A DNA stretch of 28,212 nt from positions 44,233-72,444 of the forward strand of contig JBNGIS010033813.1 of the NCBI GenBank assembly GCA_049999725.1, given 5' to 3'. Positions 1-10,944 of the stretch are shown here, in pieces. The stretch is from Haplomitrium mnioides (Eukaryota > Marchantiophyta > Haplomitriopsida > Calobryales). The notes under the pieces are model-generated. The model was not told where the DNA came from. It made no database searches and was given only the letters and a program-made list of their open reading frames with translations. The position numbers were made by a program, and so were the translations under genes. The number at the start of each line of letters is the position of its first letter. The stretch's first letter is position 1.

Positions 1-530
1 CTTTTCGAACTTTCCGATTTGCACCCTTTTGAACTTTTGCCAAGTTCGAACTTTCTAGTTTCAAAGAAACCCAAAACAATGATCTATCAATGCTTTGTCT
101 CACATATACCCTTTTGAAGCAAAGCTTATCATCGCCGAAACGCCGATATGTTAATATTTCACCACTCTTGAAGATCGCGAATGTAATTTTCTCATGATTT
201 CAGTCGTTTGAAATCTGAGAATTTCTCGATGAATTCTTTACCAAATCTTATGATTCGAGTTGCAATCTGCTCAAAATAAAATTGCGCAGATCCTCTTGCT
301 CAATTCAACCAAAATTTGTCAAAAATGATGAACTCTCTTGAAAATTTCCAAAAATATGATATGAAGTAGCTCTGATCCAATCATGCATGATTGTTTGCAA
401 TTCCAGTTGGTATAGGAGCGCAATTGTTGGCCAACCTTCAGTCCTGCCTTGGGTGACTTCAATTTTGCCTTCAGTTCCAAAAATTTTCAAATAGACATCT
501 GCGCTTCAAAGATTCATCTCAATCGAATAT
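1..530 (-). other. Degenerate retroelement scrap (tentative)
   Basis: No credible gene is visible. Read on the minus strand, positions 380-367 give TTGGATCAGAGCTA, which resembles the plant initiator-tRNA-Met primer binding site (TGGTATCAGAGC) with two bases missing. If so, an old minus-oriented LTR element would have its LTR end to the right of 380 and its leader to the left. The first 60 bases contain a repeated short motif (cgaacttt). No LTR partner or coding domain is seen. A 61-codon open frame at 490-305 (minus) has no recognisable content and I do not call it. Confidence 0.25.
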
Positions 531-735
531 AGTATATTATTATATTATAAAATATTTAATTTATAAAAATAAGAGATTTGAGCACTGGAAAAAGAAAAAT
601 AAAAAGAAATAATATAAATAGTATATTAAGTATAACTCATAGACTATTGAGGGATATCAAATTTGAAAATTTTTATTTAATTTTTATCCAAAAACTTATA
701 AATTAGAACAAATGATAGAATTTCTTTTAAATTAT

Positions 736-768
736 ACATTATCAGCAAGAGACAAGTGCTGATAATGT
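736..768. repeat. Perfect inverted repeat (12-bp stem, 9-nt loop)
   Basis: The left arm acattatcagca (736-747) and right arm tgctgataatgt (757-768) are exact reverse complements around a 9-base loop, agagacaag. No T-run follows and the context is plant nuclear DNA, so it is not called a terminator. It may be a remnant of a small foldback element or an LTR-end fragment. Confidence 0.6.
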
Positions 769-954
769 GTTGGATAAAGCATGCAATAGTCATTCAACAA
801 TATGACTCATTAGCTCATAGGATGTGTGTAGAATGCTTCCTCACTTTCCTCTCCCCTCTCAATCTCATATCTCATCATCATAATCAATGATACAATGGTG
901 TTCTTAGTTTACCTTAATCCTAGATTAGTGTTAACCTAATGTAGTTACTAATGA

Positions 955-1003
955 TAGATTAGTAACTTAATCTTAGATTAGTAACTTAATCATAGATTAA
1001 TAA
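955..1003. repeat. 19-bp short tandem repeat
   Basis: Two near-perfect units, tagattagtaacttaatct (955-973) and tagattagtaacttaatca (974-992), are followed by a partial third (tagattaata). A looser related copy (ctagattagtgttaacctaa) lies just upstream. Confidence 0.6.
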
Positions 1004-1042
1004 ACATCATCTAATCTTACTATCATGTTACTCTATGTATCC

Positions 1043-2483
1043 TAACACTTGTCATGTTTGTAATGCAATTCTTATGGTCATTTATGTCCACCACTTGAAA
1101 AGCCTTAGCTAGCATGGCATTTCTTGTAGTTAAACTAAACATCAACAAAAAGAACCACAACTTGTCATGTTTGTAGTGCAATTCTAATTGGCATTTTTTC
1201 CCACTATTTAGATAGCCTTTCTCAACAAGGTATATCTAATTTTCAAAATAAACATCAACAAAGAACACTGCAACTTGTCATGTTTGTAGTGCAAGTTGTA
1301 TTGGCATTTGTTCCCACCACTTCAAAAGCCTTAGTAAACATGACACTTCTTATTTTAAAACTAACCATTAACATAGGAAATTACAACTTGTCATGTTTGG
1401 TGTGCAATTTGCATTGGCATTTCTTTCCGCCACTTGAAAAGCCAAAGTAAATATGGTATTTGTTATGTGCAATCTAAACATCAACAAAGAACAATACAAC
1501 TTGTTATGATTGGAGTGCATTTCTCATTGGCATTTCTTTCCACCACTTGAAATGCCTTAGTAAACATGGCACTTCTTATCTATTTAATCTAAACACCAGC
1601 AAAAAAAAATACAACTTGTCAGGTTTCTAGCGCAATTTGCATGCGCATTTCTTTCCACTACTTGATAATCCTTAGTATACACGGTACTTCTTATGTCGAA
1701 ATTGGATATCAACAAAGAACAGTACAACTTGTCATATTTGTAGTGTAGATCTCAGTAGCATTTCTTTCACCACTTGAAATACCTTAGTAAGCATGGGACT
1801 CCTTATGTTCGAACTTGCCAACGTGAAAGAAAACTACAACTTGTTATGTTTAGAGTGCAATTCTTATCGACATTTCTGTCCACCACTTGAAAAGCCCTAG
1901 TAAACATGGTACTTATTTTGTTCAAACTAAAAGGAAGCAAAGAAGACCACAACTTGTCATGTTTGTAATGCAATTCTCATTGTCATTTACGTCCACCACT
2001 TGAAAAGCCTTTGCCAACATGGCACTTCTTGTAGTTAAACTAGACATCAATAAAGAAAACTAGAACTTGTTATGTTTTTGGTGCAATAATCCATGGCATT
2101 TCTTTCCACAACTTGAAAAGCCTTAAGAAAATAAGACCTTTCTTATATTTAAAGTAATCATTAACAAATAAAACCAGAAGTTGTCATGTTTGTAGTGCAA
2201 TTCTCATTGGTATTTTCTTCCACCACTTTGCAACGCCTGAGTAAACATGGTGCTTTTTATGTTCAAACTAAATATCAACAAAGAACACTAGAACTTGTCA
2301 TGTTTGTAGTGCAATTCTCATTGGCATTCCTTTCCACCACTTGAAAAGCCATAGTAAACATGGCATTTTTTTATGTTTAAAGTAAACATCAACAAATAAA
2401 ACTACAACTTCTCATGTTTCGAGTGCAATTCTCATTGGGATTTCTTCTAACCACTCTAAAACTCTTTTAAATATGGTACTTGT
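1043..2483 (+). repeat. ~113-bp satellite, block A
   Basis: About 12-13 diverged head-to-tail units. Landmarks in each unit are acaacttgtcatgtttgtag, a variable caattctcattggcatttct, then ccaccacttgaaaagcctta and a tail like aaacatggcacttcttatgt. Successive acaacttgtcatg landmarks, for example near 1271, 1384 and 1497, are about 113 bp apart. Unit-to-unit divergence is high, so this is an old array. It ends abruptly inside a unit at 2483, where a copia LTR begins. The same array resumes at about 11990. Confidence 0.9.
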
Positions 2484-2658
2484 TGTTGTAATCTAGTGTA
2501 ACTCTAGTTAGCTAGTTAACTAAACTCTAGTTGAGATAGTAGGCAATTAGGATTACCTCTATTTAGATATACCCATTTGTGTCTACTAATATATATAATA
2601 ATAAGATACATGCATGTGTGAGGAGGTTGGAGAAGAAGCTTTGTAGCCAACCATATCA
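2484..2658 (+). repeat. 5' LTR of the copia element
   Basis: It begins TGTTGTAATCTAG and ends near ...ccatatca. It contains a TATA-like block (actaatatatataataataag) about two thirds of the way along. It aligns over its full length with 11816-11989 at roughly 88% identity, including the shared 20-mer gaggaggttggagaagaagc. The short length is unusual but within the copia range. No clear tRNA primer binding site follows. An expanded TA microsatellite begins at 2659 and may have displaced it. Confidence 0.8.
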
Positions 2659-2659
2659 T

Positions 2660-2690
<31 letters not shown>

Positions 2691-3499
2691 TTTAAATTTT
2701 TTTTAAGAAGACCAAGATTAATGGTGGAAATTTTGGCCTAAAAAGTAACGTTTTTGCGACAGACAATTTGACCCATATTTGCTGAATATATATTGAACAG
2801 TTACGTATATGGCGGATTGAGGCATTTCTGTGAATTTCTCGAATTTCTCTTTCATTTTATTACGAATTTCAAAAATTGAAGATATCAAGGTAAAATCTTA
2901 ACTATATCTTGAGTTTTTCTAAGAAAACTAACTACCTAGTTTTCTGTTATAATCTTTCTAATCCTCTAATTCAGTTTCTAAAATTTTCTAATTTTTCATC
3001 TGCAAACTTGTTATGTTTATCTATTTGCTGAATGGAACCAAAATAAACTAAAATTAACTCTAGAAATTTTTTCCTTCTAATCAGCATGCTCATTTATGTT
3101 TTTTCCTCTAGTCAGATTATCCAATTTACATGCTTAATATCTTCCTCTAGTCAGAAACTCATTTCTGTTTTTTTTTTTACTTTCAAGATTATCGAAACAC
3201 ACAAATTAACTAACTATAGAAATTGAATAGAGAAAATGTCTTCATACATTACAAGTAGAAAAATATAGAAATTGCATAATACAACAATAGGATCATCCAT
3301 GTTTTCTCATCCACACTTGTCAGGTTTATACAACCTGATTCTGTTTTCTTTATCCACTAGAGTTCTTCTAGCAAGAGCCGCTTCTATTTTCATTTCAAAC
3401 AATATTAGTAATTCTAACTATTCTCCCACTCATCCAATATCAAATTATTTAATCTACCTACTACATAACTTACCTTGAACATTTGATATTCTATACAAC
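2659..3499 (+). other. Copia 5' leader, no gene
   Basis: It opens with a (TA)n microsatellite at about 2659-2686, followed by AT-rich, T-rich leader sequence up to the gag ATG. A 68-codon open frame at 3272-3478 is low-complexity and matches nothing I recognise. I take the whole stretch as untranslated leader. Confidence 0.6.
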
Positions 3500-4507
3500 A
3501 TGAACACTATAGAGAAGCTCAACTTCAAGGAGTTGGCAATAGATGGATCTAATTACCTTTCATAAAGTCTTGATATAGAGGCTCACCTTGCTACTAAAGG
3601 CCTTGAAGACACTATTCTTACATATGAAGGTCCTAGCCAACAGGACAAAGCCAAGACATTAGTTTTCATGAGACATCATTTGGCCGATTCTCTCAAAATA
3701 CAATATCTCAACGAACATAATCCTAGAAGATTATGGGATGAGTTAAAAACAAGATTTGATCACATATGAATTATCTCTTTATGTGTTTCTCAACACGATT
3801 GGATCAATCTGCAAGTTCAAGATTACCAAATAGTGGCAGAATATAACAGCAAGCTATTTCGCATCGTATCCCAACTTGTTGTTTGCGGATTTCCAGTAGA
3901 TGATCTTGAGCAAATCAAAAAAACCTTATCTACATTTCATGCCACCAATTTGGTGTTAGCAGCACAATATAGAAACATGAATTTCACTCAATGCTCACAT
4001 GTTGGTAGCTAAAAAACATCATATTTTACCTCTAGAAATTTCCAAATTGAGACCATCTAGAACCTTGCCAATGCCAACACCACTTGCCATGCCAGCAACA
4101 TACAATATTAATTCAAATCAAAGAAATGTCAGGGGGAGAGTCACATATAGAGGAAGAGGTGGATGTTTTTCGGGCAGAGGAAGAAACTCCTTCTTTAGAG
4201 GGAAAAATGTAGGCCGAATGCAAAGCAACCCCAGATGGTAGAATAGAAATACTTACTGGGAATTGGTCGAGGAAGAAATACCTTTGGAATCCCATTCAAT
4301 AGGAATGTGAGCTCCCTGAAATGTCATCGACATGGAACTTTAGGACATACCAGAAGAGAATGTCAAGTACTTGCATATTTGGCCAGACTATACACAAGTC
4401 CAGTAAATAATGCAATGACAGAAACACAAGGAAATTTCTTGGAAATAAATCAAGACCTTACAGAGTACATAAATGTACCAACCTTGCTACAGTCTCATGT
4501 TGTTTGA
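3500..4507 (+). pseudogene. Copia gag remnant with zinc knuckle
   Basis: Translation from the ATG at 3500 starts MNTIEKLNFKELAIDGSNY and continues with copia-gag landmarks: a SLDIEAHLATKGLEDTI segment, RLWDELKTRF, and EYNSKLFRIVSQLVVCGF followed by KKTLSTFHATN. These are the capsid-like region of the UBN2/retrotrans-gag type. Stops occur after NYLS (3563), after RFDHI, and at the end of the first frame (about 4010). The reading then shifts to MLVAKKHH... and an RG-rich basic stretch (RGRGGCFSGRGRN, about 4140-4190). A nucleocapsid zinc knuckle follows at 4318-4362 (KCHRHGTLGHTRREC), where the second cysteine of the usual CX2CX4HX4C has become histidine. The gene cannot make an intact Gag. Confidence 0.8.
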
Positions 4508-4519
4508 TATGTAAATGCA

Positions 4520-4800
4520 TTGCTTCATATGGATGAACTTGTAACTTGCATCATAGACAGTGGCACGTCACACTCTATCTTAAGAAGGAGGAAATACTTT
4601 TCATCTATTACACCATCCAATAGAACTATAACTACCATTACAAGGCCAAAAACAGATAGAGAAAGGCCATGGACCAGGCACAATTATACTTCCCTGAGGC
4701 ACAATTATCCATATCGTCGATGCCATATATGCACCTACAGCCACACGCAACTTGGTTAACTTCCAAGATATTCGAGATATTCGATTTTGGGTCCTAAACA
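4520..4800 (+). pseudogene. Copia aspartic protease remnant
   Basis: The frame from 4520 gives TCIIDSGTSHSIL, in which DSG is the catalytic triplet of retroviral-type aspartic proteases. About 30 codons further on the reading moves to another frame that continues with GPGTIILPEGT and IYAPTATRNLVNFQDI, the usual copia segment following the active site. One frameshift near 4640-4680 therefore breaks the domain. Confidence 0.7.
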
Positions 4801-4861
4801 TACAAAAATGGGCCCCCAATAGCAGAAAGGGATAAACATTGGTTTTGAATCTGTATCCAAA

Positions 4862-5345
4862 ATCTGATTCTTAGAACCAACTATTGGGGATGTTTACAGA
4901 GCAAGATTCCAAGACTGCCATTTCTTTAAAGATATATATTTACCTTTAGGACCTGAACAGAGTTTAGAGACTGTCCATAATCTTCAACTGATCCGAAAAA
5001 CAAAGGATACATTTTTGAATGATCCTCGCACCTGACAAACAGAGGTTGAGGTCCAACGTATCTTACATCAGACTTTAGAGCAACTACCTGACGCATTCAA
5101 TTACATTGCAAATGTATCACAATCACATGTTGATGCAGTTAATGTCCTTGCAAGGGTATAACCTTCTAAAAGCATGGCCGTAGATACCATACCAAGAATT
5201 AAGAGAGGTTGCCCTCTCGGATCTAAAGATATTTGCCCTAGATAGAGACAAAATCCGATACATATACAAGAACCCACTCCTGTTCATACACGTGTTGAAC
5301 CTATAATACCTCATTTCCAGGACAATGAGGACATTTCAATTCAAT
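4862..5345 (+). pseudogene. Copia integrase C-terminal part; catalytic core absent
   Basis: Pieced from frame fragments, this reads VYRARFQDCHFF, then DPRT followed by a TGA, then QTEVEVQRILHQTLEQLPDA and VSQSHVDAVNVLARV. This is the region that follows the integrase catalytic core in many plant copia polyproteins. It continues with KRGCPLGSKD, a variant of the common KRGRPxGSKD linker. Only about 60 bases separate the end of the protease (about 4800) from this segment. The HHCC zinc finger and the DDE catalytic core, normally 250 or more codons, are therefore missing. The Arg-to-Cys change in the linker and the TGA after DPRT both look like C-to-T decay. Confidence 0.7.
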
Positions 5346-6846
5346 ATATGCATATATGGAAGGTGTGGTCAAGAGAAAATACTACCATAGATGATCATTT
5401 CGCATTTTTAATATCACAAGAAATTATCGGTGATAGCCCTGATCCACTTAAAGTGCAAGAAGCACAAAAAAGAACAGATTGGCCAAAATGGGAGAAGGTC
5501 ATTAATTTTGAATTGGATTCACTTATGAAGCGACAAGTTTTTGGCCCTATAATATCTACACCAGCATTTGCAAATTTCGTTGGATACAAAATCATCTTTG
5601 CGAAGAAAAGAAATGCACAAGGTGAAGTGGTCAGATAGAAAACTAGACTAGTTGCTAAGGGCTATACCCAAATTTATGGTCGAGATTATAACTTGGCATA
5701 CTCATCAATGATAGATCCCATAACAAAAAGATACCTGATTGATTTCACATTGATTATTAAGCTAGCTATGCATATGATGGATGATGTGACTATGTTTCTA
5801 TATGGCGTAATGGACACTGAAGTATATATGGTTGTGCCCCCCGAACTACTCAAACAAGTAGTATTTCATATTGAGGGGGAGAAATAAAAAACAAATAATG
5901 TTGCATTACTTGCTCGAATTCAGAAAATAGCATATCAAAGAAAAGGAGGACCTTTAGTCCCACATGCTAAGAGCATGATCAGCCATATCCGCCTTTAATC
6001 GATAGCCTCTCTCAGCCTTTAGCTGACATGACTATGCAGCCTTTCGCTGATATGAATACACAACCTTTAGCTGATGGAAACTCCAATGGGACTCCTATTG
6101 AGCACTGGAAAGAGCACCAAAAACAGCGAGGACCTATAGTCCCTCATTTACAGAGTGTGCTTTACTCATTAGCTCAGCCTTTAGCTGATACAATTCCCAG
6201 TGGACCTCCTATTGAGCACTGGAAGAGTTCACACATAGAAAATATGCTACAAGTTATCAAGGACATTGAAAGACATGTACCTAAGAAAGTTGAGAAAGAT
6301 AACAATGGAAAGACCTTTGCAATACATATGTTTTGCTCAATCTATGGCTTAAAATAGAGCGGCAAAATCTGGTATAAGAGATTCAAAGTTGAGATGCTCA
6401 CCTTAAACTTCATTAATGAAGATATCGCCCCATGTCTATTCCTCAAAAAAGAGGACCAAGAATTTCTTATATTGTTCATATATGTGGATGATATAACTAT
6501 TCTCGGAACTCTGTCCTTGACTATAAAAACAATATCCACACTAAAAATAGTTTTCGATATGAAAGATATTGGTCAGCCAATTTATTGTCTTGGCATACAG
6601 TATGAGTACCTACCCAATGGCATCTTGATCCATCAATCAACCTATACGAAGAAAATTCTGCAACAGTTTAATATGCACAACTCACACCCAATGAGTAGTC
6701 CTATGGATTTGCGAACTCTTGATATATCGAAGGACATGTTTACAAAATGCAGGGACAATGAACCAACCTTAGGATCTGAAAAACCCTATATATCAGGGAA
6801 AAAAAGCACTGTTATATTTTGCCAACTAGACCATGCCAGATATTAG
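5346..6846 (+). pseudogene. Copia reverse transcriptase remnant (RVT_2 type)
   Basis: Recognisable blocks in order are RTDWPKWEKVINFELDSL, then VGYKIIFAKKRNAQGEVVR stopped by TAG at 5636, TRLVAKGYTQIYGRDYNLAY, EVYMVVPPELLKQVV, SIYGLK stopped by TAG at 6355, SGKIWYKRF, and the polymerase active site YVDDITILGT at 6481-6510. The family normally has GLKQSG at the second stop, so CAG to TAG explains it. Between the VVPPELL and SIYGLK blocks there is about 440 bp of sequence not normal for the family, listed separately. After YVDD the thumb segment (IGQPIYCLGIQYEYLPNGI) and Y.KKILQQFNM are still readable. Confidence 0.85.
5938..6330 (+). repeat. Repeat-bearing insertion inside the RT domain
   Basis: Three 24-bp units of the type cagcctttagctga+10 begin at 6013, 6037 and 6061, with a fourth core at 6175. 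A longer imperfect duplication runs from ggaggacctttagtccc (5946) and again from gaggacctatagtccc (about 6128), both copies ending in cctattgagcactggaaaga (about 6095 and 6208). From 6028 the insertion is open and in frame with the downstream RT block ending at 6357, giving a repeated PLAD...PIEHWK peptide. It separates the RT fingers from the SIYGLK block. Confidence 0.7.
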
Positions 6847-7501
6847 CTTTGAAGTAAGCCTTCTAGCAAGGCATAGCTCTCAACCAACCATTCGACATTG
6901 GAACGGTGTGAAGCAAGTTTTAAGATACCTGCAGGGAACTATCGATATGGGTTTGCATTTTCCTAAGAATATGAATACCACCATTATTGGTTATACAAAC
7001 GCAGGATATTTGTATAATCCTGAAGATGCTAAATCCCAAACAAGATATGTGTTTCTACAAGGCACCACAGCTATTTCCTGGAAAAGCATTAAACAATCCA
7101 TGACAACTAAGTTTTCAAATCACTCAGAGATCATTGCTTTATATGAAGCCACCAGAGAGTGTGTATGGCTCAGAAATATAACTGAGCACATTGACATGCA
7201 TACAAGCTTACCGATTCCTACAGAACCTACAATTATATATGAGGATAACAAACCCAGTGTGGATCAAATTGCACAGGGCTTTATCAAAGGAGATGGAATC
7301 AAACATATTGCTCTGAAACTGTTCTACACCCATGAGCAACATGGGGATAAGATTAAAGCTGAATGGATCCCCATAGCTCAGAACAAAGTAGATCTGTTCA
7401 CCAAACCTTTGCCACCATCAATTCACAGAGATCATATCCTAGGCATTGGATTGACGAAGTTATCTACACTACTGAAACAAGCACTAGAAGGTCATAAATA
7501 A
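6833..7501 (+). pseudogene. Copia RNase H, the best preserved domain
   Basis: The 222-codon frame is intact: RHWNGVKQVLRYLQGTID, GYTNAGYLYNPEDAKSQTRY, TAISWKSIKQS, then FSNHSEIIALYEATRECVWL, IIYEDNKPSV and GIKHIALKLFYTHEQ, ending with DLFTKPLPPS. These are the standard copia RNase H blocks, including the NHSEIIAL and IYEDN catalytic neighbourhoods. The normal GYxDAG aspartate is Asn here (GYTNAG), so a metal-binding position is probably lost. It overlaps the end of the RT frame by 14 bases in a different frame, marking a frameshift. Confidence 0.85.
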
Positions 7502-8703
7502 CATCTCTAATAAGGATTACTTATCTTCTTTACAATGCATTGTTGATGAACTACAAGAATCCATCTCCCAACATCAACAATTGGTATTCTACACTAGTCC
7601 AATATGCATCTAAGTCAAGAAGAAGCTCAATATCAGCTCCACTGAGGTATTTCTAATTCTTCAAATGCAATTCATATGCAGATACTAGCTCATATTTCAC
7701 AGATACAACAAGAGGCTCCTTTTCACTATTCAAGCACTAAAGAACAAACAAGATCCGTATCTATATTTCACATCATATTGACATTATTGCTGCATACTTT
7801 GAAGATCACTAGTTTTTTGAATCATTCTGATGAGCTCTTTAGCTCGTAGCACCACATTTTGACTCGATTCAGCTAGAGATCTCCTTCAAAGCAGTTTTAT
7901 TATTTTTTGCATATAGAGGCATTCAAAGATCCAACACTGCATTCAAAGACCTATTCTACTACCATCAATACATTCAACACAACAGACAACTCCTCACATA
8001 CATGTGATTCAAGGGGAGCCTATTCGAACCATGTATTCATCACGAAAACATAAGAAAATTTGATCCACTATCAATGAGCATCATATGCAGACTATATTCA
8101 TTCACCACCGCTGCAACACTCGAAGCCATTGCTGCAACGATTCAACGTCCTTCAATCTTCGCAGATTTTTGCAGCATTCTTTCGACCAACACCATCGCTG
8201 CAACATTCAAAGAGCCCGTTGGATTCATAGTATTCATAAGCCATTGACGAAACATCCTTCTTCAACATTGCAGATTTGTGCAGCCTTCTTTCGGAAATCG
8301 TTATCGACTGTTTTTTCTTTTTCGACTGGAATCCTCTTCACGAAAGCAGCTGCGTACCCCTACTCACATGACAGTTTTTTTTATGAAAACCTTAATTTCA
8401 AAAATATTATTATATTTTCTTACATTATTAAAAAAATATAGAAATTTTTGAAATTTATGTCTATACTTTTATCCCTATTTAGGTATTTCATCCATCCCTA
8501 CAATATACATAGAGTAAACTTTCACAAATTATTTTTAATATTAATATTATTATTATAACCCCTCCTATATGTACGGATTGTGGAGGTCTTTTCTTTAGAG
8601 ATCAAAGAAGGGTTTTAATGAGACCAAACCCAAAGTTGACGGGGACCATACTAGGGTTGGCACTCGCTCTACATTGTAGTCGATATTTTTCCAATACATG
8701 GAC
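7502..8703 (+). other. Copia 3' untranslated region, no gene
   Basis: This lies between the RNase H stop and the polypurine tract. It is AC-rich and then, after about 8370, very AT-rich. It contains an imperfect 109-bp duplication (listed separately). A 118-codon open frame at 8085-8441 is Cys/His/Phe-rich but falls over that duplication. It has no recognised domain and is not called. Confidence 0.55.
8097..8300. repeat. Imperfect ~109-bp tandem duplication
   Basis: The block gcagatttttgcagcattct at 8161 recurs as gcagatttgtgcagccttct at 8270, with surrounding ccattg..cgaaac / ccattgctgcaacg and ttctttcg similarity. It covers roughly two units in the copia 3' UTR. Confidence 0.5.
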
Positions 8704-8713
8704 TAAAAGGGAG
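8704..8713 (+). other. Polypurine tract of the copia element
   Basis: The sequence taaaagggag directly precedes an LTR-like TG. Copia elements prime plus-strand synthesis from such a tract just before the 3' LTR. The copia 3' LTR itself (TGTTG...) now starts about 3.1 kb further on at 11816, because another LTR was inserted here. GGGAG (8709-8713) is also one side of that insertion's putative target duplication. Confidence 0.65.
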
Positions 8714-9659
8714 TGTCACTCCCCTGTTTCTGGCCTTAACCTTCACAGTCGCCTCTTTGGACGCAGGGGATGACAAATTGTGGGCATTCAGGTTCTTTTC
8801 TGAGATGGCCCCTTACTATTTATCACTTTAAGGCTTTAAGGATTCTTGCTTTCCCTACTAGCCTTTGATTCACTACTTACTCACTTCGGACTTCACTACA
8901 ATCACTCATTCCCAACTCAGGTCAGTATTCTCCACACTCAATCTTCCTTGTGTAATTCTGTTCGTGTATTCTAAGGACCAAAACTCGAGGTCCTGCCACC
9001 TTATGTGTAATTGGAACAATTACAGAAGTCTGGACTCCCCCTTTTAGAGTTGTCATACATCGAGTACAACAGATTTCAACTATCCTAAGATGAATGAATC
9101 ACAAAACTAACTCCAGGATTATAACCAGAGAGCATTTCCCCCCATGATTATTTCGTTGTCACAGGGATTGCATTCCCCCTTTCGAGATGTCTCAGGGTCT
9201 GCTCAACTGTTCCGCTATATTTTATACTACTCTACTGCATGAAATCAAATGCAAAATGAGAATCTAGCTACATTTCGATCCATCAACTATTTACACTATG
9301 TACTGTGAATAGGAACAGAGTCCTTGAAGACCTCTGGACAGATCCACCAACTGACTTCCCTTCTGAAACCTTTGCTGCATTATAGCCTACATCCCAACAT
9401 TCACCACTCACATACCATTATCCAGATAGTTTTGATACTTCCTTCGCGAGAAGTCCTAACTTTACTTCCTCATGCTAGGAAGAGGATTTATTTTAGTTCC
9501 ACCTCTGGAAAAGCACAGTCCTCCCGACTGTAGATAACTCACTCCACACCAAGCCTTGAAGAGTATTACTTCCGCAGTACGTGGGTACTAACACAGCCTC
9601 CCTCCTCTCAGCTCCACTTGAGATTAAATACAGAGTGTACTTCGAACACTCTAGGGTGA

Positions 9660-10200
9660 TACTCCCGCACAAGAAATGGCAGAGACAACTCCAAGCTCCT
9701 CACTCAGCAGCCTCTCCCAAAGTCATAACTGGCCGAATCCCTTCTAGACCTCTATATCAATAACCCTCCACCCAGATCCTCCTGCAAGGATGAGGTCACC
9801 TGGATCTCCCTCCAGTCCTCCTCTAAATCCCCCGGATCCCCTGAGTGAGTACCATTGCTTCACGTGATCTTCTCAATGAATTCTAACTCCAGCCACCCCT
9901 CGTTGCGATTTCCTTGTCCCCAGATTGTGATGCTCCTACATAGAGAATGCAGAAACGACTCCAAGTCCTCCCATGGTGGCCTGTCCCGAAGTCTTAGCCG
10001 GCCAGAATTCAATCGAGACCTCGTATCAGTAACCCTCCACTCCGGTCCGCCTACAAGGATGAGGTCACCTGAATCTCCCTCCAGTCCTCCTCTCAATCCC
10101 TTGGATCCCCTGAGTGAGTACCTCTGCTTCACGTGGTCTTTTCAGTGAGTTCTCAATCCAGCCCCCCCTCGTTGCAATTCCCCTTCGTATGCAATCGCCT
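9660..10200. repeat. Two-copy 269-bp tandem duplication in the solo LTR
   Basis: Landmarks such as aaggatgaggtcacctg, atctccctccagtcctcctc and ggatcccctgagtgagtacc occur at 9792 onward and again at 10061 onward, a constant offset of 269 bp. The match extends from about 9665 to the gagttctaactccagccacccc / gagttctcaatccagcccccc end. The overlapping 90-110-codon frames here are products of the duplication. Confidence 0.8.
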
Positions 10201-10631
10201 TGTGCCTTGAGATTGTATGTGCATCAACCCCTCTTAGAATCGACGTCCTTCGATGTATACCCCCCTCGAGCGATCTCCGCGTCTCCCCGCAAATCCCGAC
10301 GCTCTTTGTTTGAATTCGTTAATCCAGTTAAGCTTATAACGAAAAATGTCGACGCATGGCTTCAATGGTGGTTAATCTTGTTACCACGGAAAATAGGCAC
10401 GTGTCGCGTGTCCTATCAGTTGGTCAAGAAACGACAAGTATAACGATAACAAGGTGCCCGAGGAATCTTGCGGATAGAGATTCTGCAGATTCCCGCAGAG
10501 CCAGGTCCGAAGAGTCCTTCGGAAAAGAGTTCCGAAGCATCCCGCAGAACCCCGTCCATGGAATCTCAGCAGATTTCCGTACAGATTCCCAGTTATTCTC
10601 CACGTGCCACCTCATCCATTGCACCGCGGTC

Positions 10632-10890
10632 CGACGCCGCCCTGCAAGAGGGTAGGCTGACGGTCGCATTGACCCTTTCATCTGCCGTTGACCCGCTCGC
10701 GGCTCGAGGTCCGATGAGCTTTCCCCTGCCGCCACGTGTCCTCTGGCTTGTACGAGGTTCCCTGAGTCGCCACGTCGTCCAAAGGGCACCGCCCGACGCC
10801 GCCCCGCAAAGGGTAGGCTGACCGTCGGCTAACTCCTTTTCGCAGTTGACCATCAGAATCCTCTCCTCGCTTCTCACAGCGCCACGTTGT
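10632..10890. repeat. ~162-bp tandem repeat in the solo LTR
   Basis: The block cgacgccgccctgcaagagg gtaggctgac at 10632 recurs as cgacgccgccccgcaaaggg taggctgacc at 10794. Each copy is followed by a gccacgt..tcc block (10730/10768, then 10882). About 1.6 copies are present. Confidence 0.65.
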
Positions 10891-10944
10891 CCGAAGAGTC
10901 GTTGCGGACTCCCTTCGCTCTTTGCCGGTCCTGTCAACGCTTTA

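Larger units (their letters stand above)
531..1042. other. AT-rich spacer without a gene
   Basis: This stretch is very AT-rich at 531-735. It then holds a hairpin and a short tandem repeat (listed separately) and runs into the satellite. No coding sequence, tRNA-like cloverleaf or LTR boundary was seen. Confidence 0.6.

Noticed and set aside
8085-8441. 118-codon Cys/His-rich frame in the copia 3' UTR
   Set aside because: It lies over a 109-bp DNA duplication and its Cys/His spacing matches no finger I know.
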